DNA of 64,000 nucleotides, taken from Actinoallomurus vinaceus (GTDB lineage Bacteria; Actinomycetota; Actinomycetes; Streptosporangiales; Streptosporangiaceae). The notes under the pieces are model-generated. The model did no database searches. It was not told the origin of the DNA and saw nothing but the letters and a program-made list of their open reading frames with translations. This document shows positions 24,198 through 32,697 of this stretch, one piece after another (position 1 is the stretch's first letter; every line of letters starts with the position of its first letter). The stretch lies in the NCBI RefSeq assembly GCF_039542055.1, contig NZ_BAABHK010000001.1, forward strand, positions 744,001-808,000. The letters are read 5' to 3'. A program made the position numbers and the translations under genes.

Positions 24198-24461
24198 ATG
24201 TACGTGATCAGGCTCCCCAGCGGTAACCTGCGGGTGCCCGCGAGCGTGCTGGCGCGCGGACGACAGTCACACGGCGGCTCGGGGAGCGTGATCGGACAGG
24301 CCTATGTGGAGATCGGCCCGGAGGATCCCGACTACCAGCGGCTTCTCGCCCAGTCGATCTCAGAAGAGGAGATGGCGGAAAAACGCCGCCGGTGGCGCGA
24401 GGACGATGAGGCGCTGCGCGCCGAATTCGAGGAGTTCAAGGCCCGACAGCCAGAGGAGTGA
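24198..24461 (+). CDS. Small acidic protein co-encoded with the ATLF-like peptidase
   Basis: 87 residues, not assigned to a family. The N-terminal half is beta-rich (MYVIRLPSGNLRVPASVL... IGQAYVEIGPEDPDY). The C-terminal half is a charged helix (SEEEMAEKRRRWREDDEALR). It lies 10 bp after the metallopeptidase and is almost certainly co-transcribed. An inhibitor, immunity protein or substrate adaptor would fit the arrangement, but nothing in the sequence shows which. Confidence 0.7.
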   Translation: MYVIRLPSGNLRVPASVLARGRQSHGGSGSVIGQAYVEIGPEDPDYQRLLAQSISEEEMAEKRRRWREDDEALRAEFEEFKARQPEE

Positions 24462-24492
24462 CGGCGAGTCGCGGTCGCCGTCGGTCGCGCGT

Positions 24493-24708
24493 CTAGCGGC
24501 TCAGTTCGCTGCGTACGGAGGCCTCGACCGGCTCCTCGCCTCTCAGCAGGGCGTGCACCTCGGATTCCCGGAAACGGCGGTGCCCTCCCGGGGTCCGGAT
24601 GCTGCTGATCCGGCCTGCCGCGGCCCAGCGCGTGACAGTTTTCGGGTCGACCCGGAACAGGGCGGCGACCTCACCCGGGGTCAGCAGGCGCTCGCTCGTA
24701 CTCTCCAC
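24493..24708 (-). CDS. bldC: BldC-type MerR-like developmental regulator
   Basis: 71 residues, nearly all one DNA-binding domain: LLTPGEVAALFRVDPKTVTRWAAAG, then SSIRTPGGHRRFRESEVHALL. The length and sequence match BldC, a single-domain MerR relative that binds direct repeats cooperatively and controls entry into development in Streptomyces. It starts at GTG with GGGAG upstream. Its 3' end faces the metallopeptidase operon. Confidence 0.88.
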   Translation of the reverse strand: MESTSERLLTPGEVAALFRVDPKTVTRWAAAGRISSIRTPGGHRRFRESEVHALLRGEEPVEASVRSELSR

Positions 24709-25018
24709 GTTTTCTCTCCCCCTTTGTCCCGCTCTCGTCGCGGGTGGACTGTTTCTCAGTCTGCCGTGTCAAGACCGATTTCTCCCTTGTTTTCGGAAAA
24801 GATCACGCTACGTAGTTTTGTGACATGCAGTAATGACTACACGTGACCGGTCAGTTGCGAGTTCGGCGTCGGGCGGTCGGTTCGCCACCCGGCAGACGGC
24901 TGGATGGCGCCGACCTCACGGTGAGATGACGGCAGCCCGACGGTGAGATGGCCACCACTTCTGGATCAGGCGGCGACCGGCGCGCGGCGACCCGCTCACT
25001 CCCCGTAGGGTGCTGGAT
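24709..25018. other. 310-bp divergent intergenic region of bldC and the dehydratase gene
   Basis: No coding potential was seen. The bldC-proximal part is relatively AT-rich (around 24780-24840). The dehydratase-proximal part has an 11-bp direct repeat (ACGGTGAGATG at 24918-24928 and 24940-24950) with a 22-bp period, two helical turns. Direct repeats are the form of site BldC uses, but these do not match its AT-rich consensus clearly. Confidence 0.4.
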
Positions 25019-26020
25019 ATGCCCGATCTTGTGACTTTGGAGGAGATTGAGGACGCCGCCACGCGGCTGTCCGGCGTCGCCGTCCGCACCCCCTTGGTGC
25101 CGCTTCGCGGTAAGGCGCCCTCCGCTCCTCTCCTGCTGAAGGCCGAGTCGCTGCAGCCGGTCGGCTCCTTCAAGCTCCGCGGCGCGTACGCCGCGATCAG
25201 CGCACTGCCCGAAGAAGACCGGAAGAGCGGCGTCATCGCGCACTCCAGCGGCAACCACGCGCAGGCCGTCGCGTACGCCGCGAACGTCCTCGGCATCCCG
25301 GCCGTCCTCGTGATGCCGCACACGGTCCCCGCCGTGAAGGTCGACGCCTGCCGCCTGCTCGGTGCGGAGATCGTCTTCGTCGAGCCGACCATCGAGGCCC
25401 GCGTCGAGACGGCCGACCGGCTGGCCGCCGCCCACGGGTACGCGCTCATCCCGCCGTTCGACGACCCCCGGATCATCGCCGGGCAGGGCACGATCGGCCT
25501 GGAGATCCTCGACGAGGAACCCGAGGTCGACGCGGTCTTCGTGCCCATCAGCGGCGGCGGACTGATCTCCGGCATCGCCACGGCGATCAAGGCGAAGCGG
25601 CCGGACACCAAGGTCATCGGCGTGGAGCCGGAGCTGGCCGCCGACGCGAAGGCGTCCTTCCTGGCCGGCCGGCGGATCGGCTGGCCGGCCACCGAGACCG
25701 GTCGTACGATCGCCGATGCCCTGCGCGTCGAGCGCGTCGGCAAGCTGCCGTTCGAGCACCTGCGCGCGTACGTCGACGACATCATCACCGTCGGCGAGGA
25801 CGAGATCCGGGCGGCGATGCGGCTGCTCGCCCGCCGCGCGGGCCTGGTCGCCGAGCCGGGCGGCGCGGTCGCGACCGCTGGGCACCTCGCGTCGACCGCC
25901 TCCCGCGGCCGCCACCACGCGGGCCGCCCCCAGCGTCACGTCGCCGTCGTCTCCGGCGCCAACGTCGACCCGAAGCTGTACGCCGAGATCCTCGCGGAGG
26001 AGCCGGCCGGGACCGAGTGA
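25019..26020 (+). CDS. PLP-dependent threonine/serine dehydratase (ammonia-lyase)
   Basis: 333 residues, fold-type II PLP enzyme. The Schiff-base Lys is in GSFKLRGAYAA, the substrate/carboxylate loop is SSGNHAQAVAYAA, and the phosphate-binding Gly loop is ISGGGLISGIATA. There is no C-terminal ACT regulatory domain, so it is the catabolic or short form rather than IlvA. It is likely to deaminate L-threonine/L-serine to the 2-oxo acid and ammonia. ATG 25019 is preferred over GTG 25010 by spacing from the AGGG upstream. Confidence 0.87.
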   Translation: MPDLVTLEEIEDAATRLSGVAVRTPLVPLRGKAPSAPLLLKAESLQPVGSFKLRGAYAAISALPEEDRKSGVIAHSSGNHAQAVAYAANVLGIPAVLVMPHTVPAVKVDACRLLGAEIVFVEPTIEARVETADRLAAAHGYALIPPFDDPRIIAGQGTIGLEILDEEPEVDAVFVPISGGGLISGIATAIKAKRPDTKVIGVEPELAADAKASFLAGRRIGWPATETGRTIADALRVERVGKLPFEHLRAYVDDIITVGEDEIRAAMRLLARRAGLVAEPGGAVATAGHLASTASRGRHHAGRPQRHVAVVSGANVDPKLYAEILAEEPAGTE

Positions 26021-26061
26021 CGTCCAGGGGTGTCCGGCGGACGAAGATGGACGCCCCCCTG

Positions 26062-26154
26062 GTCCGGGGCCCGGCGGTACGGAGTGGCGCGGGTCCGGGA
26101 GCCCGGCGGCTCGGGGCGAGCCTGTCCGGGAGCCCGGTGGCGCGGAGTAAGGCG
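26062..26154. repeat. Three imperfect 31-bp tandem repeats
   Basis: GTCCGGG-type units begin at 26062, 26093 and 26124, an exact 31-bp period. Each continues with CCCGG and a G-rich variable tail. They lie between the dehydratase stop and the DUF4229 gene. Confidence 0.7.
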
Positions 26155-26199
26155 GGCCCCGGACGGACCCGCGCAGGGGAGGGATAGTCTCAAAAGGTC

Positions 26200-26550
26200 A
26201 TGCGTTCCGTATTCCTTTACACCCTCGCCCGGCTCGCGCTGTTCGGCGCGACCGCCGGAGTGCTGTTCCTCGCCGGGGCACGCGGCTTCCTGCTGCTCGC
26301 GCTGGCCGTGCTGATCAGCGGCATCGTCAGTTTCGTGCTGCTGTCCCGGCAGCGCGACGCGATCTCGAGCTCCGTGACCCGCCGCGCCGCCCGGATGCGG
26401 CAGAGCCTCGCCGAAGGCGCCGCCCGCGAGGACGTCGACGAGGAGGACACCGCCTCCTCTGCTCAGCAGCCGGGCCGCGCGGACGACGATCCGGAGCCGG
26501 TCGCCGGCAGCCGGAAGCCCGCGCCGAACGGCCCGGACGCCGCGTCTTAG
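26200..26550 (+). CDS. DUF4229 membrane protein
   Basis: 116 residues. Two membrane helices occupy ~5-45 (LARLALFGATAGVLFLAG, LLLALAVLISGIVSFVLLS), followed by the conserved RQRDAISSSVTRR stretch and an acidic tail. This matches DUF4229, a small actinobacterial membrane protein found near menaquinone genes. Function unknown. It converges on menG across a shared hairpin. Confidence 0.85.
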   Translation: MRSVFLYTLARLALFGATAGVLFLAGARGFLLLALAVLISGIVSFVLLSRQRDAISSSVTRRAARMRQSLAEGAAREDVDEEDTASSAQQPGRADDDPEPVAGSRKPAPNGPDAAS

Positions 26551-26618
26551 CCGCGACGGCGCCGTCGTGCTCCGGCCGTCTTGGTGACGCCACGAGGCTC
26601 AAGCGCGCGAAACGACGA

Positions 26619-26658
26619 CGCCGTCCGGGCCACGTATCAGGTGGCCCGGAGGACGGCG
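26619..26658. terminator. Bidirectional hairpin between DUF4229 gene and menG
   Basis: Inverted repeat with arms CGCCGTCCGGGCCAC and GTGGCCCGGAGGACGGCG, one small bulge and a 7-nt loop. It lies between two convergent genes. Confidence 0.75.
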
Positions 26659-26701
26659 CCCCTGCCGTGAACCGGGGTCGCCTGGTCCGCGGCGGGGCTT
26701 C

Positions 26702-27394
26702 TCAGCGGACGGCGTGGTGGAGGGCGACGGCGCCGAAGGTGAGGTTGCGCCAGCGCACCGAGGTCCAGCCGGCCTCCTGCATCAGCCGGGCGAACGCCGC
26801 CTGGTCGTGCCAGGCCGCCGTCGACTCCGCCAGGTAGTGGTAGGAGTCCGGGTTCGAACTGACCTTGGCCATCAGCGGCAGGCCGACCTTCAGATGCAGG
26901 CCGTGCATGGTCCGTATCACCGGGTTCGGCGGCCTGCTGACCTCACAGACGACCAGCCGCCCGCCCGGCCTCGTCACCCGGCGCAGCTCCGCGAGCGCCT
27001 GAACGGTGTCGTTGACGTTACGGATCCCGAACGAGATGGTCACGGCGTCGAACGACGAATCCGCGAACGGCAGCCGCAGCGCGTCCCCGGCGACGAACCG
27101 CACGCCCGTCGAGCCGTTCCGGCGCATGCCCTCCTGCAGCATGCCGAGGGAGAAGTCGCAGGCGACGGTGTGCGCGCCCGCCTGCGCGAACGGCACCGTG
27201 GAGGTGCCGGTGCCGGCCGCCAGGTCAAGGACGGTCTCGCCGGCCCGTACGTCCAGGGCCTTGACGACCTCACGGCGCCACAGCCGGTCCAGGCCGCCGG
27301 TCATCAGGTCGTTGAGCAGGTCGTAGCGCGCGGCGGTGCGGTCGAACATCGCCGCAACCTCGGCCGGTCGCTTGTCCAGGGATGCGCGCGTCAT
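26702..27394 (-). CDS. menG: Demethylmenaquinone methyltransferase (UbiE/MenG family)
   Basis: 230 residues. UbiE/MenG signatures are AAMFDRTAARYDLLNDLMTGG near the N-terminus, the SAM-binding motif LDLAAGTGT, ISFGIRNVND and GGRLVVCEVSRP. It catalyses the last methylation of menaquinone at the membrane. It is divergent from the geranylgeranyl reductase gene across a region holding a Rex operator. Its position beside nuo and prenyl genes supports a menaquinone role. Confidence 0.93.
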   Translation of the reverse strand: MTRASLDKRPAEVAAMFDRTAARYDLLNDLMTGGLDRLWRREVVKALDVRAGETVLDLAAGTGTSTVPFAQAGAHTVACDFSLGMLQEGMRRNGSTGVRFVAGDALRLPFADSSFDAVTISFGIRNVNDTVQALAELRRVTRPGGRLVVCEVSRPPNPVIRTMHGLHLKVGLPLMAKVSSNPDSYHYLAESTAAWHDQAAFARLMQEAGWTSVRWRNLTFGAVALHHAVR

Positions 27395-27492
27395 GAACGG
27401 TAAGCGTACGCAAGCCCTCGGTTAACGCCGCATGCGGGATCGCGCGTACGATCGGGCCGCGCGCGTGGTTCCCAAGCAACGTCACGCAAGGT

Positions 27493-27509
27493 TTACACTC
27501 ACGGTGTAA
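27493..27509. promoter_or_regulatory. Second palindrome in the menG/reductase divergent promoter
   Basis: TTACAC-N5-GTGTAA is a perfect 6-bp inverted repeat whose end lies 5 bp upstream of the Rex-type operator. It could be a second regulator site or overlap a -10 element (TACACT). No regulator was identified. Confidence 0.5.
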
Positions 27510-27514
27510 GCCGC

Positions 27515-27532
27515 TTGTGAAGTGCTTCACAA
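27515..27532. promoter_or_regulatory. Rex operator (ROP) upstream of the menaquinone reductase-nuo cluster
   Basis: TTGTGAA-GTGC-TTCACAA is a perfect 7-bp inverted repeat with a 4-bp spacer (the dyad extends one more base pair inward). It matches the consensus for Rex, the NADH/NAD+-sensing repressor of respiratory genes in actinobacteria. It is 125 bp before the reductase start and 121 bp before the menG start. In Streptomyces coelicolor nuo is a known Rex target, which supports the reading. The rex gene itself is not in the window. Confidence 0.85.
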
Positions 27533-27656
27533 AAGAACAAGAGAGCCAGACGCACCCCGGGTCGCACCCGGCTCCAGGCAGCCCCGTACGATCCGTCGCG
27601 GCATCGCCCCCGCACCCGGGGCGGCACAACCGAAACCGTGCACCCGAAGGATTCTC

Positions 27657-28937
27657 GTGACCGAGCCAGTGTCCGTACCGCAGCAGGACTCCGCGACCGA
27701 GGCCGACGTCATCGTCGTCGGCGCCGGCCCGGCGGGTTCGACGACGGCCTACCACCTGGCGCAGACGGGCCTGAACGTCCTCCTGCTGGAGAAGACGACG
27801 TTCCCGCGCGAGAAGGTGTGCGGTGACGGCCTGACCCCGCGCGCGGTCAAGCAGCTGATCAAGATGGGCGTCGACATCGACGCGCCCGGCTGGATCCGGA
27901 ACAAGGGCCTGCGGATCATCGGTGGCGGCACCCGCCTCGAACTGCCCTGGCCCGACCTGGCGAGCTATCCCGACTTCGGGCTGGTCCGCACGCGGATGGA
28001 CTTCGACCAGATCCTCGCCGAGCGCGCCGTCGCCGCCGGGGTCAAGCTCCGCATGAACACCAACGTCACCGGCCCGGTCCTCGACGACCGTACGGGCCGG
28101 ATCACCGGCGTCGTCGCCAAGACCGACGACGGCGAGGTCACCTTCAAGGCGCCGCTCGTCGTCGCCGCGGACGGCAACTCCACGCGCCTGTCGCTCGCCA
28201 TGGGCCTGCGCAAGCGCGACGACCGGCCGATCGGCGTGGCGGTCCGGCGCTACTACACGAGCCCGCGCCACGAGGACGACTACCTCGAGTCCTGGCTGGA
28301 GCTGTGGGACGGTGACCGGCTGCTGCCCGGCTACGGCTGGATCTTCGGTGTCGGCGACGGCACCTCCAACGTCGGCCTCGGCCTGCTCAACACGAGCGAG
28401 GCGTTCAAGAACGTCGACTACCGCGCCCTGCTGAAGAGCTGGCTCGCCGGGATGCCGGAGGAGTGGGGCTACCAGGAGGACAACGCCACCGGCCCGGTGC
28501 GCGGTGCGGCCCTGCCGATGGGCTTCAACCGGACGCCGCACTACACGCGGGGTCTCCTGCTGGTCGGCGACGCCGGCGGCATGGTCAACCCGTTCAACGG
28601 GGAGGGCATCGCGTACGCGATGGAGTCCGGGGAGATGGCCGCCGAGATCATCGCCCAGGCACTGGGCCGGCCCACCGCCGCGCAGCGCGAGCGTGCCCTG
28701 CACGACTACCCGCGCGTGCTGAAGGAGGCCTATGGCGGCTACTACACGGTCGGGCGGATCTTCGTGAAGGCGATCGGTGATCCGCGCCTCATGAAGTTCG
28801 CGACACGCCACGGCCTGCCGCACCCGACCCTGATGCGGTTCACGCTGAAGCTGCTCGCCAACCTGACGGATCCGCGGGGCGGCGACTCGATGGACCGGAT
28901 CATCAACGCGATGTCGAAGCTGGCACCGGCGGCGTGA
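27657..28937 (+). CDS. Geranylgeranyl reductase family protein (MenJ-like menaquinone reductase)
   Basis: 426 residues from GTG 27657 (GAAGG upstream). The FAD Rossmann motif VIVVGAGPAGSTTAYHLA is at the N-terminus, followed by REKVCGDGLTPRAV and the second FAD motif LLVGDAGGMVNPFNGEGIAYAMESG. Family members reduce isoprenoid double bonds. In actinobacteria the MenJ type partly saturates the menaquinone side chain. The location between menG and nuoA, with a polyprenyl synthase after nuoN, supports that substrate. It is about 96 bp from nuoA and plausibly the first gene of the nuo transcript. Confidence 0.88.
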   Translation: MTEPVSVPQQDSATEADVIVVGAGPAGSTTAYHLAQTGLNVLLLEKTTFPREKVCGDGLTPRAVKQLIKMGVDIDAPGWIRNKGLRIIGGGTRLELPWPDLASYPDFGLVRTRMDFDQILAERAVAAGVKLRMNTNVTGPVLDDRTGRITGVVAKTDDGEVTFKAPLVVAADGNSTRLSLAMGLRKRDDRPIGVAVRRYYTSPRHEDDYLESWLELWDGDRLLPGYGWIFGVGDGTSNVGLGLLNTSEAFKNVDYRALLKSWLAGMPEEWGYQEDNATGPVRGAALPMGFNRTPHYTRGLLLVGDAGGMVNPFNGEGIAYAMESGEMAAEIIAQALGRPTAAQRERALHDYPRVLKEAYGGYYTVGRIFVKAIGDPRLMKFATRHGLPHPTLMRFTLKLLANLTDPRGGDSMDRIINAMSKLAPAA

Positions 28938-29033
28938 GACCCCGAGAGAAGAAGTGATGATCGCCTTGCCTAGGATTTTCACAGCGCCGGAGGCGTGTTC
29001 GAAGGCACTCACCGAGAGGGGGGTGTAGGGATC

Positions 29034-29393
29034 TTGAACCTCTACGTTCCTATTGTCGTACTGGGCGCGCTCGCGCTGCTGTTCGCGGTCGGCTCGGTGG
29101 TCATGGGGTCCTTCACCGGACCCAAGCGCTGGAACCGCGCCCGGCTCGAGGCATACGAATGCGGTATCGAACCGACACCGCAGCCGGTCGGCGGCGGCCG
29201 CTTCCCGGTGAAGTACTACCTGACGGCGATGCTGTTCATCGTCTTCGACATTGAGATCATCTTCCTGTACCCCTGGGCGGTCGCCTTCGACCACATGGGG
29301 CTGTTCGGTCTCGTCGAAATGGTGCTCTTCATCGTCACCGTCCTCATCGCGTACGCCTATGTGTGGCGTCGCGGTGGTCTGGAGTGGGACTGA
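29034..29393 (+). CDS. nuoA: NADH-quinone oxidoreductase subunit A
   Basis: 119 residues from a TTG start, which gives the family-typical N-terminus (LNLYVPIVVLGALA) with GAGAGGGGGG about 10 nt upstream. A GTG at 28995 would add 13 atypical residues. Three membrane helices; the conserved loop is YECGIEPT and ...FPVKYYLTAMLFIVFDIE. It belongs to the membrane arm of complex I, next to NuoH/J/K. First of 14 nuo genes, all on the + strand. Confidence 0.93.
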   Translation: MNLYVPIVVLGALALLFAVGSVVMGSFTGPKRWNRARLEAYECGIEPTPQPVGGGRFPVKYYLTAMLFIVFDIEIIFLYPWAVAFDHMGLFGLVEMVLFIVTVLIAYAYVWRRGGLEWD

Positions 29394-29395
29394 CA

Positions 29396-29950
29396 ATGGG
29401 TCTTGAAGAGAAACTCCCCGCCGGTGTCCTGCTGACCACGGTCGAGCAGGTCATCGGGCTGGCGCGCAAGAGTTCGGTGTGGCCGGCGACGTTCGGCCTC
29501 GCCTGTTGCGCCATCGAGATGATGGCGACGGGCGACCCGCGCCACGACTTCTCCCGATGGGGCATGGAGCGCGCCTCGGGCTCGCCGCGGCAGGCCGACC
29601 TGATGATCGTCGCCGGCCGGGTGAGCCAGAAGATGGCCCCCGTGCTCCGGCAGATCTACGACCAGATGGCCTCGCCGAAGTGGGTCATCGCGATGGGCGT
29701 GTGCGCCTCCTCCGGCGGCATGTTCAATAACTACGCGATCGTGCAGGGCGTCGACCACATCGTCCCGGTCGACATCTACCTGCCCGGCTGCCCGCCGCGG
29801 CCGGAGATGCTCCTCGACGCGATCCTCAAGCTGCACGACAAGATCCAGAACACCAAGATGGGCGTGCACCGCAAGCGGGAGATCGAGGAGCTCGAGAAGG
29901 CCAAGCTCCGGCAGCTGCCCCTCCTGGACCAGCCCGAGGTGGTGTTGTGA
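29396..29950 (+). CDS. nuoB: NADH-quinone oxidoreductase subunit B
   Basis: 184 residues. It carries cluster N2 with Cys in GLACCAIEM, GVCASSGG and PGCPPRPE. It passes electrons to the quinone at the junction of the two arms. The ATG is 2 bp after the nuoA stop. The basic C-terminal helix (KREIEELEKAKLRQ) is usual for actinobacterial NuoB. Confidence 0.96.
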   Translation: MGLEEKLPAGVLLTTVEQVIGLARKSSVWPATFGLACCAIEMMATGDPRHDFSRWGMERASGSPRQADLMIVAGRVSQKMAPVLRQIYDQMASPKWVIAMGVCASSGGMFNNYAIVQGVDHIVPVDIYLPGCPPRPEMLLDAILKLHDKIQNTKMGVHRKREIEELEKAKLRQLPLLDQPEVVL

Positions 29951-30693
29951 CCTCCCAGCATCCTGAGCAGCAGGCCGAGCAGGCCGCCGATCAGCTGCCC
30001 GCGCACGCCGAGGAGGAGCGCCGGGACCAGCCGATCGCCCGCACGGGCATGTTCGGCGCGAAGACCACCGGCGACACCTCCGGGTACGGCAAGCTCGTCA
30101 TCCGGCAGTCGCCGAAGGTCTCCAGCCCGCGCCCGTACGGCGGTCCGCGCACGACCGGCGCCGAGGGCGAGTTCGACGAGATCGCGAACGAGCTCGAGCG
30201 GGCCTACCCCGAGTTCGGCGAGGCGATCGAGCGGGTCGTCGTGGACCGGGGCGAGCTGACGCTCGTCATCCGCCGCGAGCACCTGGCGCAGGTCGCCCAG
30301 GTCCTCCGGGACGACCCGAAGCTGCGCTTCGAGCTGTGCACCGGCGTCTCCGGCGTGCATTACCCGGCCGACACCGGCGCCGAGCTGCACGCGGTCTACC
30401 CGCTGCTGTCGATGACCCACAACCGGCGCGTCCGGCTGGAGGTCACCTGCCCCGACGCGGACCCGCACGTCCCGTCGCTCGTCGCGGTCTACCCGACCAA
30501 CGACTGGCACGAGCGCGAGACGTACGACTTCTTCGGGATCGTCTTCGACGGCCACCCGGCGCTGACGCGGATCATGATGCCGGACGACTGGCAGGGCCAC
30601 CCGCAGCGCAAGGACTACCCCCTCGGCGGCATCCCCGTCGAGTACCGCGGGGCGAAGGTGCCCCCGCCCGACGAGAGGAGGTCGTACGTATGA
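29947..30693 (+). CDS. nuoC: NADH-quinone oxidoreductase subunit C
   Basis: 248 residues, 30-kDa subunit of the peripheral arm. The conserved C-terminal region contains NDWHERETYDFFGIVFDGHP and PLGGIPVEYRG. The N-terminal ~60 residues are a Gln/Glu-rich actinobacterial extension. It overlaps nuoB by 4 bp (GTGA). It is separate from NuoD, unlike the E. coli fusion. Confidence 0.95.
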   Translation: MTSQHPEQQAEQAADQLPAHAEEERRDQPIARTGMFGAKTTGDTSGYGKLVIRQSPKVSSPRPYGGPRTTGAEGEFDEIANELERAYPEFGEAIERVVVDRGELTLVIRREHLAQVAQVLRDDPKLRFELCTGVSGVHYPADTGAELHAVYPLLSMTHNRRVRLEVTCPDADPHVPSLVAVYPTNDWHERETYDFFGIVFDGHPALTRIMMPDDWQGHPQRKDYPLGGIPVEYRGAKVPPPDERRSYV

Positions 30694-32036
30694 CCGCCAC
30701 CGATTACGACGCCTACGGCACGGGCGAGGCGACCGAGGGCACCGTCTACAACGTGGGCGGCCAGGACTGGGACCAGATCGTCGACGCCGCGGCGTCCGGC
30801 GACGAGGACCGCATGGTCGTCAACATGGGTCCGCAGCACCCGTCGACGCACGGCGTGCTCCGGCTCATCCTGACGCTCGACGGCGAGACGGTCGACGAGG
30901 CCCGGCTGGGCATCGGCTACCTCCACACCGGCATCGAGAAGAACATGGAGTACCGGACGTGGACCCAGGGGACCACGTTCTGCACCCGCATGGACTACCT
31001 CGCGCCGCTGTTCAACGAGGCGTCGTACTGCCTCGCGGTGGAGAAGCTGCTCGGCGTCACCGATGACATCCCGGAGCGGGCGCAGGTCATCCGGGTGATG
31101 ATGATGGAGGTCAACCGGATCTCCTCGCACCTGGTCGCGATCGCGACGTTCGGCCTGGAGCTCGGTGCGACCACCGTCATGCTCAACGGGTTCATCGAGC
31201 GCGAGTACGCCCTCGACATCTTCGAGATGGTCGCGGGCCTGCGGATGAACATGGCCTACATCCGGCCGGGCGGCGTCGCGCAGGACCTCCCGCCGGGTGC
31301 GATCGACAAGATCGGTGACTTCGTCAAGCGGGAGAAGCAGCGGCTCAAGCAGCTGCGCAAGCTCCTCGACGCGAACCCGGTGTTCGTGGCGCGGACGAAG
31401 GACATCGCCTACCTCGACCTGACCGGCTGCATGGCGCTGGGCGTCACCGGCCCGGTCCTGCGCGCCGCGGGCCTGCCGTGGGACCTGCGCAAGACCCAGC
31501 CGTACTGCGGCTACGAGACGTACGAGTTCGACGTGCCGACGGTGCAGACCTGCGACGTGTACGGCCGCTACCTCGTCCGCATGGCGGAGATGGAAGAGTC
31601 CTTGAAGATCATCGAGCAGTGCCTCGACCGGCTGAGCTCCGGCTCCGCCAAGTCGGGCCCGGTGATGATCGAGGACAAGAAGATCGGCTGGCCGGCGCAG
31701 CTCGCGCTGGGGCCCGACGGCATGGGCAACTCGCCGAACCACATCGCGCACATCATGGGCCAGTCCATGGAGGCCCTCATCCACCACTTCAAGCTGGTGA
31801 CCGAGGGATTCCGCGTGCCGGCCGGCCAGGTGTACGCCGCGGTGGAGTCGCCGCGCGGCGAGCTCGGCTGTCACGCGGTCAGCGACGGCGGCACCCGCCC
31901 GTTCCGGGTGCACTTCCGCGACCCGTCGTTCACCAACCTGCAGGCGGCCCCGGCGATGTCCGAGGGCGGCCAGGTCGCCGACATCATCGCCGCGGTGGCC
32001 AGCATCGACCCGGTCATGGGGGGAGTCGACCGATGA
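30690..32036 (+). CDS. nuoD: NADH-quinone oxidoreductase subunit D
   Basis: 448 residues, 49-kDa subunit forming the quinone pocket with NuoB. VVNMGPQHPSTHGVLRL includes the quinone-site His; further signatures are GYLHTGIEKNMEYR, MRMNMAYIRPGG-like RMNMAYIRPGGV, and the C-terminal DIIAAVASIDPVMGGVDR. A strong GAGAGGAGGT ribosome site precedes the ATG, which overlaps the nuoC stop. Confidence 0.96.
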   Translation: MTATDYDAYGTGEATEGTVYNVGGQDWDQIVDAAASGDEDRMVVNMGPQHPSTHGVLRLILTLDGETVDEARLGIGYLHTGIEKNMEYRTWTQGTTFCTRMDYLAPLFNEASYCLAVEKLLGVTDDIPERAQVIRVMMMEVNRISSHLVAIATFGLELGATTVMLNGFIEREYALDIFEMVAGLRMNMAYIRPGGVAQDLPPGAIDKIGDFVKREKQRLKQLRKLLDANPVFVARTKDIAYLDLTGCMALGVTGPVLRAAGLPWDLRKTQPYCGYETYEFDVPTVQTCDVYGRYLVRMAEMEESLKIIEQCLDRLSSGSAKSGPVMIEDKKIGWPAQLALGPDGMGNSPNHIAHIMGQSMEALIHHFKLVTEGFRVPAGQVYAAVESPRGELGCHAVSDGGTRPFRVHFRDPSFTNLQAAPAMSEGGQVADIIAAVASIDPVMGGVDR

Positions 32037-32697
32037 GCTTCGAGCCAGACGTGCTGGAGCGGCTCGAACGGGACGCGAAAGAGATCATCGCCCGCTATCC
32101 GAAGCCGCGGTCGGCGCTGCTGCCGATGCTGCACCTGGTGCAGTCCGAGGCCGGGTACGTCAGCGAGGACGGCATCCAGTTCTGCGCCGACACGCTGGGC
32201 ATCACGCCCGCGCAGGTCACCGGCGTCGCGACGTTCTACACCCAGTACAAGCGCGAGCCGGTCGGCGAGTACCACGTCGGCGTCTGCATCAACACGCTGT
32301 GCGCGGTCATGGGCGGCGACCAGATCTGGGAGGAGCTGTCCGAGCACGTCGGCGTCGGCCACGACGAGGCGACCGAGGACGGCAAGGTCAGCCTTGAGCG
32401 CATCGAGTGCAACGCGGCCTGCGACTTCGCCCCCGTGGTGATGGTCAACTGGGAGTTCTTCGACGACATGACGCCGGAGAAGGCCAAGCAGCTCGTCGAC
32501 GACCTGCGCGCCGGCAAGGCGGTCGCGCCGACCCGCGGGCCGGGCTCGGTGTGCAGCTGGAAGCAGGCGTCGCGCGTGCTCGCGGGCTTCAACGACGGCC
32601 GCGCCGGAGAGGGCGTGCAGGCCGGTCCGGAGTCGCTGGTCGGCCTCGAGCTGGCCAAGCGCGAGGGCTGGACCGCTCCTGCGCCCGAGGAGACCAA

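Noticed and set aside
26062..26154. Regular direct repeats as a CRISPR array
   Set aside because: Only three contiguous units, no unique spacers of constant length, no cas genes nearby.
28938..29033. A second Rex site before nuoA (TTTTCACAG)
   Set aside because: Only one half-site resembles the consensus; no dyad partner at the right spacing.
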